This document shows positions 1 through 5,662 of a DNA stretch of 7,275 bases, piece by piece (position 1 is the stretch's first letter; every line of letters begins with the position of its first letter). Origin of the DNA: Lachnospiraceae bacterium (GTDB taxonomy: Bacteria > Bacillota > Clostridia > Lachnospirales > Lachnospiraceae); the NCBI GenBank assembly GCA_017437205.1, contig JAFSBP010000375.1, forward strand, positions 1-7,275, read 5' to 3'. The notes beneath the pieces are model-generated. The model was not told the DNA's origin, did no database searches, and saw only the letters and a list, made by a program, of their open reading frames with translations. The position numbers and the translations under genes were made by a program.

Positions 1-1178
1 GAGAGCAGCTCGTTGCCCAGAAGCAGGGCGGGGACAGCCTGCCATTCCCCGGCGGTCAGCGGCGAAACCTGGTCGTAGCCGGTCAGGAGCGCCCGGCAGA
101 ACATCGGCCAGTTCTCCTGCCAGGGGAGTTCGTCATGCTCAAACACCTCCGACAGCACGGCCGTCGCGGTGTAGCAGGGGTCGAAAACGCGGGTGAAGCG
201 GCGGCTGAGGTCAAAATCGACAAAGCCCGTTTCCCCGCCGCAGTCGATCAGGTTGGCGGGGTTGGGGTCGCGGTGGATGAGGACCGGCGGCAGCGCGCGG
301 AGGGCTTCGACCTGCTGCGCGTAATCGGCGGGGAAATCCTCCGGCAGGAAGTCCCGGGCGCGGGGCAGCGCCCAGTTCAGGATGTGGTCGGAATACGGCT
401 CGTCATCCGCGCCGGCGGCGTCGCCGAGGGCTTCGGCAGCCTTGTGGAGCCGCGCCAGCGCCGCGCCGATGCGCAGACCGCTTTCCATGGGCGTGCGGAT
501 CAGGTCGGCGGAGCGCATGGGCGTGCCCGGGACGCGGCGGCACAGGGTCATCCACATCCCCGCCGGGAAGGGCAGGGCGCAGCGGCCGTCCGGCAGCGGA
601 AGCGCCCGCGCGGAGGGGATGCCCTGCGCGTCCAGCGCATCGGCCAGAAGCACCGCCAGGCGGCAGCTTTGCTCATCCAGATAGGCCTTGAGGACATGGT
701 CGTCGCCCGCATACATCGCGGAGTCGCTGATCTGCCCGCCATGGGGGAAGATCACGGGCGTCAGGGGAAGCGAATCGTACTCACCGCCCCAGTGGGCGAG
801 GGCTTCGCGGAAGCGTTCACGGGTCAGCATTCGGTATACCTCCTCCTTCAGCACAGGGACGGACGGCGCAGCGGCCGGGTGGAGGCGCAGATAAGCGGCG
901 GGGGGCATGCCGTATTCGCGGCGGAAGGCGCGGAAGAAGCCGGAATGGGTGTCAAAGCCCCAGCGGAGCGCCGCGTCGGTCGCGCCCATGCCCTGACTCA
1001 TGTGCCAGATGGCATGCGCCAGCCTGCGGCGGGTGCGGTAGCGCCGGAGCGGCATGCCCACCTCCTGCGAGAACAGGTGCAGGAAATGCCACAGGGAGTA
1101 GCCGGACTTTTCGGCGAGCTCTGCGGGCGACAGGTCTGCATCGAGGGTCGCTTCGATCAGGTCGAGGATGCGCTGCAT
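1..1178 (-). CDS. AraC-type HTH domain fused to an APH-like (aminoglycoside/choline-type) kinase domain; C-terminus cut by window edge
   Basis: Reading the minus strand from 1178 gives 392 codons without a stop, so the 3' end lies outside the window. Residues about 8-105 are a double helix-turn-helix of AraC type: SPAELAEKSGYS and later GATDAALRWGFDTHSGFFRAF, ending in YGMPPAAYLR. After a Pro/Ala-rich linker, residues about 117-392 look like the APH family (phosphotransferase enzyme family). VLKAY carries a candidate ATP-binding Lys164, RVPG (about 215-218) fits the interlobe loop, HRDPNPANL (302-310) is the catalytic loop with Asp304 and Asn309, and VDFD (320-323) supplies the metal-binding Asp. 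All key kinase residues are therefore present. The kinase substrate cannot be told; it could be a small-molecule kinase or a ligand-sensing module. ATG 1178 is preferred over the in-frame ATG 1184, because AGGAGG (1186-1191) lies 7 nt upstream of the former and only 1 nt from the latter. The gene is far more GC-rich than its neighbours, suggesting transfer. Confidence 0.85.
   Translation of the reverse strand, partial: MQRILDLIEATLDADLSPAELAEKSGYSLWHFLHLFSQEVGMPLRRYRTRRRLAHAIWHMSQGMGATDAALRWGFDTHSGFFRAFRREYGMPPAAYLRLHPAAAPSVPVLKEEVYRMLTRERFREALAHWGGEYDSLPLTPVIFPHGGQISDSAMYAGDDHVLKAYLDEQSCRLAVLLADALDAQGIPSARALPLPDGRCALPFPAGMWMTLCRRVPGTPMRSADLIRTPMESGLRIGAALARLHKAAEALGDAAGADDEPYSDHILNWALPRARDFLPEDFPADYAQQVEALRALPPVLIHRDPNPANLIDCGGETGFVDFDLSRRFTRVFDPCYTATAVLSEVFEHDELPWQENWPMFCRALLTGYDQVSPLTAGEWQAVPALLLGNELL
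831..850 (-). promoter_or_regulatory. Strong internal ribosome binding site at the HTH/kinase boundary
   Basis: On the minus strand, inside the fusion gene, AGGAGGAGGT is followed after 7 nt by an in-frame ATG (830-828), codon 117. This lies right after the AraC domain and linker and before the kinase domain. Such a site could yield a free kinase domain beginning MLTRERFREALAHW besides the full fusion. The sequence also encodes Lys-Glu-Glu-Val, so the match could be a coding coincidence. Confidence 0.4.
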
Positions 1179-1185
1179 CGTCATC

Positions 1186-1191
1186 CCTCCT
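1186..1191 (-). promoter_or_regulatory. Ribosome binding site that decides the start of the AraC-APH fusion
   Basis: AGGAGG on the minus strand is 7 nt from ATG 1178 and only 1 nt from ATG 1184. It therefore favours 1178 as the start. Confidence 0.7.
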
Positions 1192-1199
1192 TTCGTAAG

Positions 1200-1236
1200 A
1201 TCAGAGGGAAAAGTGTCCCCCCTGAAATCAGAGGGG
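1200..1236 (-). repeat. Leader hairpin and short direct repeat upstream of the AraC-APH gene
   Basis: The 9-nt word ATCAGAGGG occurs at 1200-1208 and again at 1227-1235. Read on the minus strand, CCCC-T-CTG (1236-1229) can pair with CAG-GGGG (1224-1218) across a 4-nt ATTT loop with one bulged T. No proper T-run follows, so it does not look like a terminator. It could be a structured 5' leader; a function is not shown. Confidence 0.25.
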
Positions 1237-1266
1237 AGCCGCCTAGCCCCCGGTTTCCCGGACACT

Positions 1267-1307
1267 CAGAATATCATATATTCTGGATTTTGCATATCTC
1301 AGAATAT
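1267..1307. promoter_or_regulatory. Operator candidate: palindrome CAGAATAT-CAT-ATATTCTG plus a third half-site
   Basis: CAGAATAT (1267-1274) and its exact reverse complement (1278-1285) form a perfect 8-bp inverted repeat around a 3-nt centre. A third copy of CAGAATAT lies at 1300-1307, in direct orientation and 33 nt from the first. The site sits between the divergent AraC-APH and sirtuin genes, about 90-130 nt from each start. On the minus strand, TATGAT (1278-1273) inside the palindrome could be a -10 box, with CTGAGA (1302-1297) 18 nt upstream as a weak -35. A protein bound there would then block the AraC-APH promoter. Autoregulation is inference. Confidence 0.45.
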
Positions 1308-1410
1308 TGCACAAAAAACATACCATAAGTTAGTGCACTTCTCTGTTTTTTGTTTTACATATATCATTTTTTATGTTATTCTATAACCAACAAAAAGAGT
1401 GAGGTGTCAT

Positions 1411-2145
1411 ATGTATAACGAACTCGATAATTTAAAACAACTCATTAAAGGAACTAGCAACATCGTTTTCTTCGGCGGAGCCGGTGTTTCCACTGCCAGC
1501 GGAATCCCGGACTTTCGCGGGAATGGTGGGCTATACACAGAACCGGATGAGGATGCGGATGAGCGTCCGGAGGAAATATTGACGGCAGACTATCTTTACC
1601 GCAAATCTGCCAGGTTCTTTGCCTATTACCGAACACACATGGTTTATCCTGATGCGAAACCCAACGATGCCCATATTGCGTTGGCAAAGTTGGAGCACCA
1701 GGGGAAACTCAGCGCAGTGGTCACACAGAATATTGACGGTCTTCATCAGGAGGCCGGCAGCAAAAAGGTGATTGAGCTACATGGCTCCACGAAGCGGAAT
1801 TATTGTGTGCGTTGTGGGAAAGAGTACACCTTGGCTCATGTGATGGAATCAGGGGATGTGCCACACTGTGGGCAATGTGGTGGGATGGTACGTCCGGATG
1901 TGACTATGTACGGGGAGAGCCTTCCGATGGAAGCATTTTATGAGGCGGAAAAAGTGATTGCGGCAGCGGATGTTTTGATCGTTGGCGGGACATCATTGAC
2001 TGTCTATCCCGCGGCAGCATTGATCCGCGAATACCGGGGGGATCATTTGATCATCATCAATCAGTCACCGACGCCCTATGATCAATATGCCGAATATGTG
2101 ATTCGTGACTCCATTGAAAAGGTACTTAGGGAATTGACAGAGTGA
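1411..2145 (+). CDS. cobB: Sirtuin: NAD-dependent protein deacetylase (Sir2 family)
   Basis: This 244-residue protein has the whole Sir2 core. Family members remove acetyl groups from lysines in cytoplasmic proteins, using NAD and releasing nicotinamide and O-acetyl-ADP-ribose. Seen here: the NAD-binding GAGVSTASGIPDFRG (23-37), QNID (106-109), catalytic His124 in ELHG, zinc cysteines 132/135 and 153/156, RPDVTMYGE (161-169) and GTSLTVYPAA (193-202). The segment FFAYYR (69-74) lacks the Tyr-x-x-Arg pair of desuccinylase-type sirtuins, which favours deacetylation. ATG 1411 is preferred to the in-frame GTG at 1399, because GAGG (1401-1404) sits 6 nt before the ATG. The length is normal for bacterial members. 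The next gene follows after 59 nt and is probably co-transcribed. The symbol is the general one for bacterial sirtuins; orthology to a specific cobB is not claimed. Confidence 0.93.
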   Translation: MYNELDNLKQLIKGTSNIVFFGGAGVSTASGIPDFRGNGGLYTEPDEDADERPEEILTADYLYRKSARFFAYYRTHMVYPDAKPNDAHIALAKLEHQGKLSAVVTQNIDGLHQEAGSKKVIELHGSTKRNYCVRCGKEYTLAHVMESGDVPHCGQCGGMVRPDVTMYGESLPMEAFYEAEKVIAAADVLIVGGTSLTVYPAAALIREYRGDHLIIINQSPTPYDQYAEYVIRDSIEKVLRELTE

Positions 2146-2204
2146 TGAACAAGGCACTGTGCAGGACCTAAAGCGAAGCTATTGCAAAGAATAGGAGATA
2201 AAAA

Positions 2205-2381
2205 ATGGCAAACTCTTGTGAAATGTGCGGAAATTACGAATATGACGAGGAGTATGATGAGTGGACCTGTGCGGTGGCGATGGACGAGGACGATATAGCC
2301 AGACTCGCTGAACGCTCCTACAAGGAATGCCCCTACTTCCAGTTTGCGGACGAATACCGCATCGTGAGAAAGCAAATGTAA
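2205..2381 (+). CDS. Small four-cysteine protein, DUF6472-like
   Basis: This short gene encodes 58 residues, starting MANSCEMCGNYEYDEEYDEW and ending in YRIVRKQM. It has AGGAGA (2193-2198) 6 nt before the ATG. Cysteines at 5, 8, 22 and 42 (a CxxC plus two single Cys, the last in KECPYF) suggest a small metal-binding fold. The middle is very acidic and the tail basic. From memory, the pattern of N-terminal CxxC, acidic DEED stretch, CPYF and final EYRIVRKQM matches the DUF6472 family common in Clostridia, whose function is unknown. It lies 59 nt after the sirtuin with no visible terminator between them, so it is probably in the same transcript. No biochemical role is claimed. Confidence 0.82.
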   Translation: MANSCEMCGNYEYDEEYDEWTCAVAMDEDDIARLAERSYKECPYFQFADEYRIVRKQM

Positions 2382-2403
2382 CAAATTCGTTGAATAAGAC
2401 ATG

Positions 2404-2451
2404 CACCTCCATGCATATGCTGATGACAGTAAAGCGTGGAGGTGTTTTTTT
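2404..2451 (+). terminator. Terminator-like hairpin whose 3' arm is the tspO ribosome binding site
   Basis: CACCTCCATGC (2404-2414) pairs with GCGTGGAGGTG (2434-2444): 11 pairs with one T-G wobble and a 19-nt loop. Seven Ts follow at 2445-2451. It fits an intrinsic terminator for the sirtuin/DUF6472 transcript. The 3' arm contains GGAGGT (2438-2443), the only good ribosome binding site for tspO, and the T-run overlaps the tspO TTG start. An alternative small hairpin, ATGCA (2401-2405) with TGCAT (2412-2416), would occupy the 5' arm and prevent the terminator. Confidence 0.65.
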
Positions 2452-2923
2452 GAAGGTAGATGTGAAGAAATTGCTGATCTGTATTGCAATACCGCTGTTA
2501 GTGGGTGGCGTTTCCGGATTCTTAAGCGCAGGAGAGATGGAAGCATTCGAGCAGTTAAAGAAGCCCGCGCTGTCTCCGCCCGGTTGGCTTTTCCCTGTGG
2601 TTTGGACAATTCTATATACGTTGATGGGAGTCGCCTCCTATCTGGTTCTCACCTCCGGTCAGCCCAAAGAGACAATCAAGACAGCTCTTACCGTGTACGG
2701 AATCCAGTTGGCGGTGAACTTTGCGTGGTCACTTTTGTTCTTTAATTTGGAGGCATATCTGGCAGCGTTTATTTGGCTTTTGTATCTATGGTTATTGATT
2801 CTGGTGATGATTTATTTGTTTTATAAGATATTGAAACCAGCAGGGATATTGATGATCCCGTATCTGTTGTGGGTGACCTTTGCGGGGTATCTGAATTTGG
2901 GGATATATTTGCTGAATCGGTGA
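2450..2923 (+). CDS. tspO: TspO/MBR family membrane protein, TTG start
   Basis: This predicted 157-residue integral membrane protein belongs to the TspO/MBR (translocator protein) family, whose members bind porphyrins and other tetrapyrroles. Five hydrophobic segments are visible at about residues 7-24, 44-66, 78-99, 103-125 and 129-154, the classic five-helix layout. Family hallmarks are KPALSPPGWLFPVVW (38-52), LYTLMG (55-60), VNFAWSLLFF (89-98) and PYLLWVTFAGYLN (137-149). The start is TTG 2450: GGAGGT lies 6 nt upstream and the length then matches the family. The in-frame ATG at 2327 would add 41 unrelated residues overlapping the preceding gene. The ribosome binding site is buried in a terminator-like hairpin, so expression may depend on RNA folding or on a start of transcription inside the loop. 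The physiological ligand here is unknown. Confidence 0.92.
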   Translation: MKVDVKKLLICIAIPLLVGGVSGFLSAGEMEAFEQLKKPALSPPGWLFPVVWTILYTLMGVASYLVLTSGQPKETIKTALTVYGIQLAVNFAWSLLFFNLEAYLAAFIWLLYLWLLILVMIYLFYKILKPAGILMIPYLLWVTFAGYLNLGIYLLNR

Positions 2924-2933
2924 GTTTTTTAAC

Positions 2934-2963
2934 TTGACAGCATTGTCTGTTGCATGATATTAT
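2934..2963 (+). promoter_or_regulatory. Promoter of the padR-DUF2812 operon
   Basis: A perfect -35 box TTGACA (2934-2939) is followed after 18 nt by the -10 box TATTAT (2958-2963), with a TG one base before it (2955-2956). Transcription would start near 2970, inside the dyad described next. Confidence 0.7.
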
Positions 2964-2994
2964 TATGTTAGACGATATATCGAGTAACATAATA
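2961..2994. promoter_or_regulatory. Nested dyad, probable PadR operator
   Basis: Outer arms TATTATGTTA (2961-2970) and TAACATAATA (2985-2994) are exact reverse complements. At the centre is the perfect 10-bp palindrome CGATATATCG (2973-2982), with only the 2-nt GA/AG joints unpaired. The structure overlaps the -10 box and start point of the padR promoter. The outer arms contain ATGT...ACAT, the kind of half-site known for PadR regulators. Binding by the adjacent PadR is inferred. Confidence 0.65.
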
Positions 2995-3020
2995 GTTGCG
3001 CATGAAATGAGGTGATCGGG

Positions 3021-3338
3021 ATGGCAGAGACACCGCCGATGACAGAGGCGATGTATTACATTCTTCTCTCGCTGGAGCAGCCGGTTCATGGGTACGGAAT
3101 GATGCAGCGGATCAGAGAATTATCCCATGATCGGGTAAAGATGGGGCCGGGAACCCTCTACGGCGTACTGACCAGAATGCGTCATGACGGCTGGATTGAA
3201 CAAATCGAGGCAGAGGGAGATGCCCGGAGAAAAACGTATGTTTTGACAGCATGTGGGCGGAGAGAGTTGCTGGCAGAATACCATCGCCTGCAGAAAATGG
3301 TCAATGACGGGGCGTTTTTGGAGGAGAGAGACAGATGA
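3021..3338 (+). CDS. PadR family transcriptional regulator
   Basis: This 105-residue protein is a short (subfamily 2-like) PadR regulator, a winged-helix dimer that usually represses its own operon. Visible family features are TEAMYYILLSLEQPVHGYGMMQRI near the N-terminus, then the recognition region KMGPGTLYGVLTRMRHDGWIE, the wing with EGDARRKTYVLTACGRREL, and a C-terminal helix. The start is ATG 3021, with GAGGTG (3009-3014) 6 nt upstream; the in-frame GTG 3012 is part of that site. Its stop overlaps the start of the DUF2812 gene as ATGA, showing translational coupling. The nested dyad over its promoter is the likely target. In related pairs the partner membrane protein is thought to belong to the same response; the inducing signal is unknown. 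Confidence 0.93.
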   Translation: MAETPPMTEAMYYILLSLEQPVHGYGMMQRIRELSHDRVKMGPGTLYGVLTRMRHDGWIEQIEAEGDARRKTYVLTACGRRELLAEYHRLQKMVNDGAFLEERDR

Positions 3339-4552
3339 AGCGGGAAAAGAGCAGTCTATTAGACGGTTTAGTTCAAAAAACAGAGCATTTGATCAAAAAG
3401 ATAAAGAATACAAAATGGTTGCGGACGCTGCCGGTCTACGAGATTGAAAGGGCCGAGGAGCGATATCAGATAATGGCTGAAAATGGGTGGCTCCTGAAAA
3501 AGCAAGGCAGTTCATGGGAGCGCTACGAGCGCGGTACGCCACAGAAACTTAGGTATCGGATCGAATACAGTCAGGTGAAAGCGATTGACGGCATACAGGA
3601 GATGACGGATGAACAGGTGGATTTTTATGCGGATTGCGGTTGGGAGCTGGTCAGTGAACGTCGTGGAGTATATGTATTCTGTGCGCCTGCAGAGGCAGAA
3701 CCGATAGAACTGTATTCGGAACCGAAGGAACAGATTAGAATGCTTCGGTCAGTACATAATTACATCGGCGGAATCGGTCTGTGTGTGGCATCTTCGTTGG
3801 TGGGAAGATGGGTAGCAGACATTTGGACGGACGGAACGGATTTCTTCAGTTTGGCAACGCTGTATGCGGGGGACTGGCTGATTCTTTTTTCCATAGCGGC
3901 ACTGGTTTATGTGGTTTGGGATATGTGTTACGGCTATTACCGCTGCCATTTGCTGGTGAGAAGAGTGAAAAAGGGAAAAACACTTCACCATACACCGGAG
4001 GAGAAAAAATCAAAGCATTTGGTTGGGAAAGCAATTAAATCGTTTTTGGGGATATCTTTGTTGATTACCATTGTCGGGAGTATCGTACTGATTGTGGGAA
4101 GAGATAAAGAAAAACTGCCGGAGAGCGGTGAGGGAATTCCCTACCTGCTGGCCGGCGAGGTGTATGAGGGAGAACGGACAGACAAGAATATTTTCGGACG
4201 TGGGGAGAAAAATGAAGTCACTCACACCAAAGGAATTCTGGCGGAGTATTACCACACCACAGAATACCTGATTAAGGACGATGATTTTGTCAGTTTGGAT
4301 CAAAACTTATATATACTCCGCAGCCAAAAGAGGGCGATTTCGCTGGCCGATTCGCTGTTGGAACAGAGTCTATTCGGTTCAGACGACGGGAAAGTATTTG
4401 AGCATCCGTTCTTTGACTATGTGGTTGAGGGGAGGTATACGATGGTTGCCGTGAAAGGGAATATGGTGATCGGCATTACTTGTATATCATCTGATGCATT
4501 GAGAGAGGGCTGGATGACAGTGCTTGAGGTGTTAGCGAAAAAGTGGGATTAG
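3335..4552 (+). CDS. DUF2812 domain membrane protein, partner of PadR, with C-terminal extracytoplasmic domain
   Basis: This 405-residue protein has an N-terminal DUF2812-like domain, about residues 36-128: MAENGWLLKKQ, KLRYRIEYS, YADCGWELVSERRGVYVF and ELYSEP follow the family pattern. Three hydrophobic segments come next, at about 143-161, 179-200 and 234-255, with a basic loop (RRVKKGK and EEKKSK) between the second and third. By the positive-inside rule, DUF2812 would be cytoplasmic and the last 150 residues (256-405) outside the membrane. That tail has no hydrophobic span and I do not recognise it. The gene overlaps padR by 4 nt and ends before a strong terminator. PadR/DUF2812 pairs are common in Firmicutes, but their molecular job is not known; a membrane sensor or antagonist of PadR is a guess. 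Confidence 0.85.
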   Translation: MKREKSSLLDGLVQKTEHLIKKIKNTKWLRTLPVYEIERAEERYQIMAENGWLLKKQGSSWERYERGTPQKLRYRIEYSQVKAIDGIQEMTDEQVDFYADCGWELVSERRGVYVFCAPAEAEPIELYSEPKEQIRMLRSVHNYIGGIGLCVASSLVGRWVADIWTDGTDFFSLATLYAGDWLILFSIAALVYVVWDMCYGYYRCHLLVRRVKKGKTLHHTPEEKKSKHLVGKAIKSFLGISLLITIVGSIVLIVGRDKEKLPESGEGIPYLLAGEVYEGERTDKNIFGRGEKNEVTHTKGILAEYYHTTEYLIKDDDFVSLDQNLYILRSQKRAISLADSLLEQSLFGSDDGKVFEHPFFDYVVEGRYTMVAVKGNMVIGITCISSDALREGWMTVLEVLAKKWD

Positions 4553-4558
4553 TAAAGT

Positions 4559-4600
4559 AATGACAACCGTCACTGTTGGAGAGTGGCGGTTGTCATTTTT
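4559..4600 (+). terminator. Strong intrinsic terminator between convergent genes
   Basis: The stem pairs 4559-4574 (starting AATGACAACCG) with 4582-4597. It has 16 pairs with one T-G wobble, a 7-nt loop, and Ts through 4600. It ends the padR-DUF2812 transcript. On the minus strand it lies just after the stop of the substrate-binding protein gene and may serve that gene too, although the T-run on that side is weak. Confidence 0.9.
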
Positions 4601-4615
4601 AAAATTCGCGAAAAG

Positions 4616-5626
4616 CTACTTAGCCGCTTTCTTCGCGTACTCCGTCGTTACCAGATCCTCATAAGGCACCTTCTCCTTCAATTCGCCTGCTCCGATCAGA
4701 ATATCCTGCAGCAAATCAAAGCTTTCCTGCGTGAAGACGGTGTCGCCCTTCCAAGTATCTTGTTCCAGATATCGTCCGACGATGGTTGCGATAGTCTTCA
4801 CATCGGTCTCTGCAAATTGAGGAGCGATCACTGCCGCGATCTCATCGGCGGTATGGCTGTTCACATAGTCGAGGCCCTTCTGGATGGCGTTGGTGAACGC
4901 CTGAATCACTTCGCTGTTCTCGGAAAAATAACTTTTTTTCGCGCAGTAGGCCGTGTAGGGAACGTAGCCTGAATCCACACCGAGAGAGGCAACCACGTAA
5001 CCATCGCCGGACTGTTCCAGTGCAGTGGCGTGGGGCTCGAATTCCACGGTAAAATCGGCGTCATTTTCCATGAACGCAGCAGCGGTCAGCCCGAAACTAA
5101 TGCTCTGATCAATAGAGAGATCCGCTTTTGGATCAATGCCGTTCTTCTTCAGAATATACTCAAACACCATCTGGGGCATGCCGCCGGCCCGACCGCCGAG
5201 GACGGTACTGCCTTTTAAGTCTGCCCAGGAGAAGTTTTCCATAGGTTTGCGGGAGACGAGGAAGTTACCGGCACGTTGGGTGAGCTGGGCAAAATTTACC
5301 GCATAGTCTTCGTTGCCGTTTGCGTAGGTGTAGATGCTAGCCTCTGATCCCATAAATCCGATGTCAGCGTCGCCGGAGATTAAGGAGGTCATCACTTTGT
5401 CGGCGCCTCCGGCGTTGACAAGTGTAAGGTCAATGCCCTCGTCCTTGAAATAGCCCAATTCAATAGCAGCATATTGAGGGGCATAGAAGATAGAGTGCGC
5501 TACCTCCGAGAGGGTGATGGCGGTGAGGTCGTTGTCTTCCTTGTGACAGCCGGTAAAGGCGAGGCAGAGGATTGTAAGAGTCAAAAGTAAGATAGAGAGA
5601 CGTTTGGAAAATGAAATGAATTTCAT
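4616..5626 (-). CDS. ABC transporter substrate-binding lipoprotein, NMT1/THI5-like (SsuA/ThiY type)
   Basis: This 336-residue protein has a lipoprotein signal: basic MKFISFSKRL, hydrophobic SILLLTLTILCLAF, then TGC with Cys27 as the lipid attachment residue. The mature part resembles the NMT1/THI5-like and SsuA/TauA binding proteins: HSIFYAPQYAAIELGYFKDE (44-63), then GIDLTLVNAGGADKVMTSL and SGDADIGFMGSEA (84-96). Family members capture thiamine precursors, sulfonates, taurine, nitrate and similar small molecules outside the membrane; the ligand here cannot be told. ATG 5626 is chosen because GGAG lies 6 nt upstream and it places the signal peptide at the N-terminus. An upstream in-frame ATG at 5767 would add 47 residues and hide the signal. 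No permease or ATPase gene is adjacent in this window, so it appears to be an orphan binding protein. Confidence 0.9.
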   Translation of the reverse strand: MKFISFSKRLSILLLTLTILCLAFTGCHKEDNDLTAITLSEVAHSIFYAPQYAAIELGYFKDEGIDLTLVNAGGADKVMTSLISGDADIGFMGSEASIYTYANGNEDYAVNFAQLTQRAGNFLVSRKPMENFSWADLKGSTVLGGRAGGMPQMVFEYILKKNGIDPKADLSIDQSISFGLTAAAFMENDADFTVEFEPHATALEQSGDGYVVASLGVDSGYVPYTAYCAKKSYFSENSEVIQAFTNAIQKGLDYVNSHTADEIAAVIAPQFAETDVKTIATIVGRYLEQDTWKGDTVFTQESFDLLQDILIGAGELKEKVPYEDLVTTEYAKKAAK

Positions 5627-5656
5627 ATTGTTCTCCGAAAAAGATACTTTGTAGTT

Positions 5657-5662
5657 ATCATA
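5657..5662 (-). promoter_or_regulatory. Possible -10 box of the substrate-binding protein gene
   Basis: On the minus strand TATGAT lies about 30 nt before the start codon, within an AT-rich stretch. The upstream -35 region (TTCACT or TTTCAC, 18-19 nt away) is poor, so this is only a candidate. The rest of the divergent spacer 5627-5865 is A-rich and shows no gene. Confidence 0.3.

Noticed and set aside
1200..1240. Terminator for either divergent gene
   Set aside because: The GC-rich hairpin lies upstream of both genes and lacks a T-run; a leader structure fits better.
135..1328. Long plus-strand open frame of 397 codons
   Set aside because: It is antisense to the AraC-APH gene. Its product has no recognisable domain and its openness follows from the high GC content; the minus frame has clear AraC and kinase motifs.
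1399..1410. GTG start for the sirtuin
   Set aside because: It lies in the SD region of ATG 1411, which has correct spacing.
1477..2100. Sirtuin as a desuccinylase/demalonylase
   Set aside because: The Tyr-x-x-Arg acyl-pocket signature is not seen in the FFAYYR region.
2327..2449. N-terminal extension of TspO from ATG 2327
   Set aside because: It would overlap the preceding gene and run through the hairpin; TTG 2450 has an ideal SD and gives the family's normal length.
2082..2609. Minus-strand open frame of 175 codons
   Set aside because: Shadow of the sirtuin end, the small four-cysteine gene and tspO; no domain and no fitting ribosome binding site.
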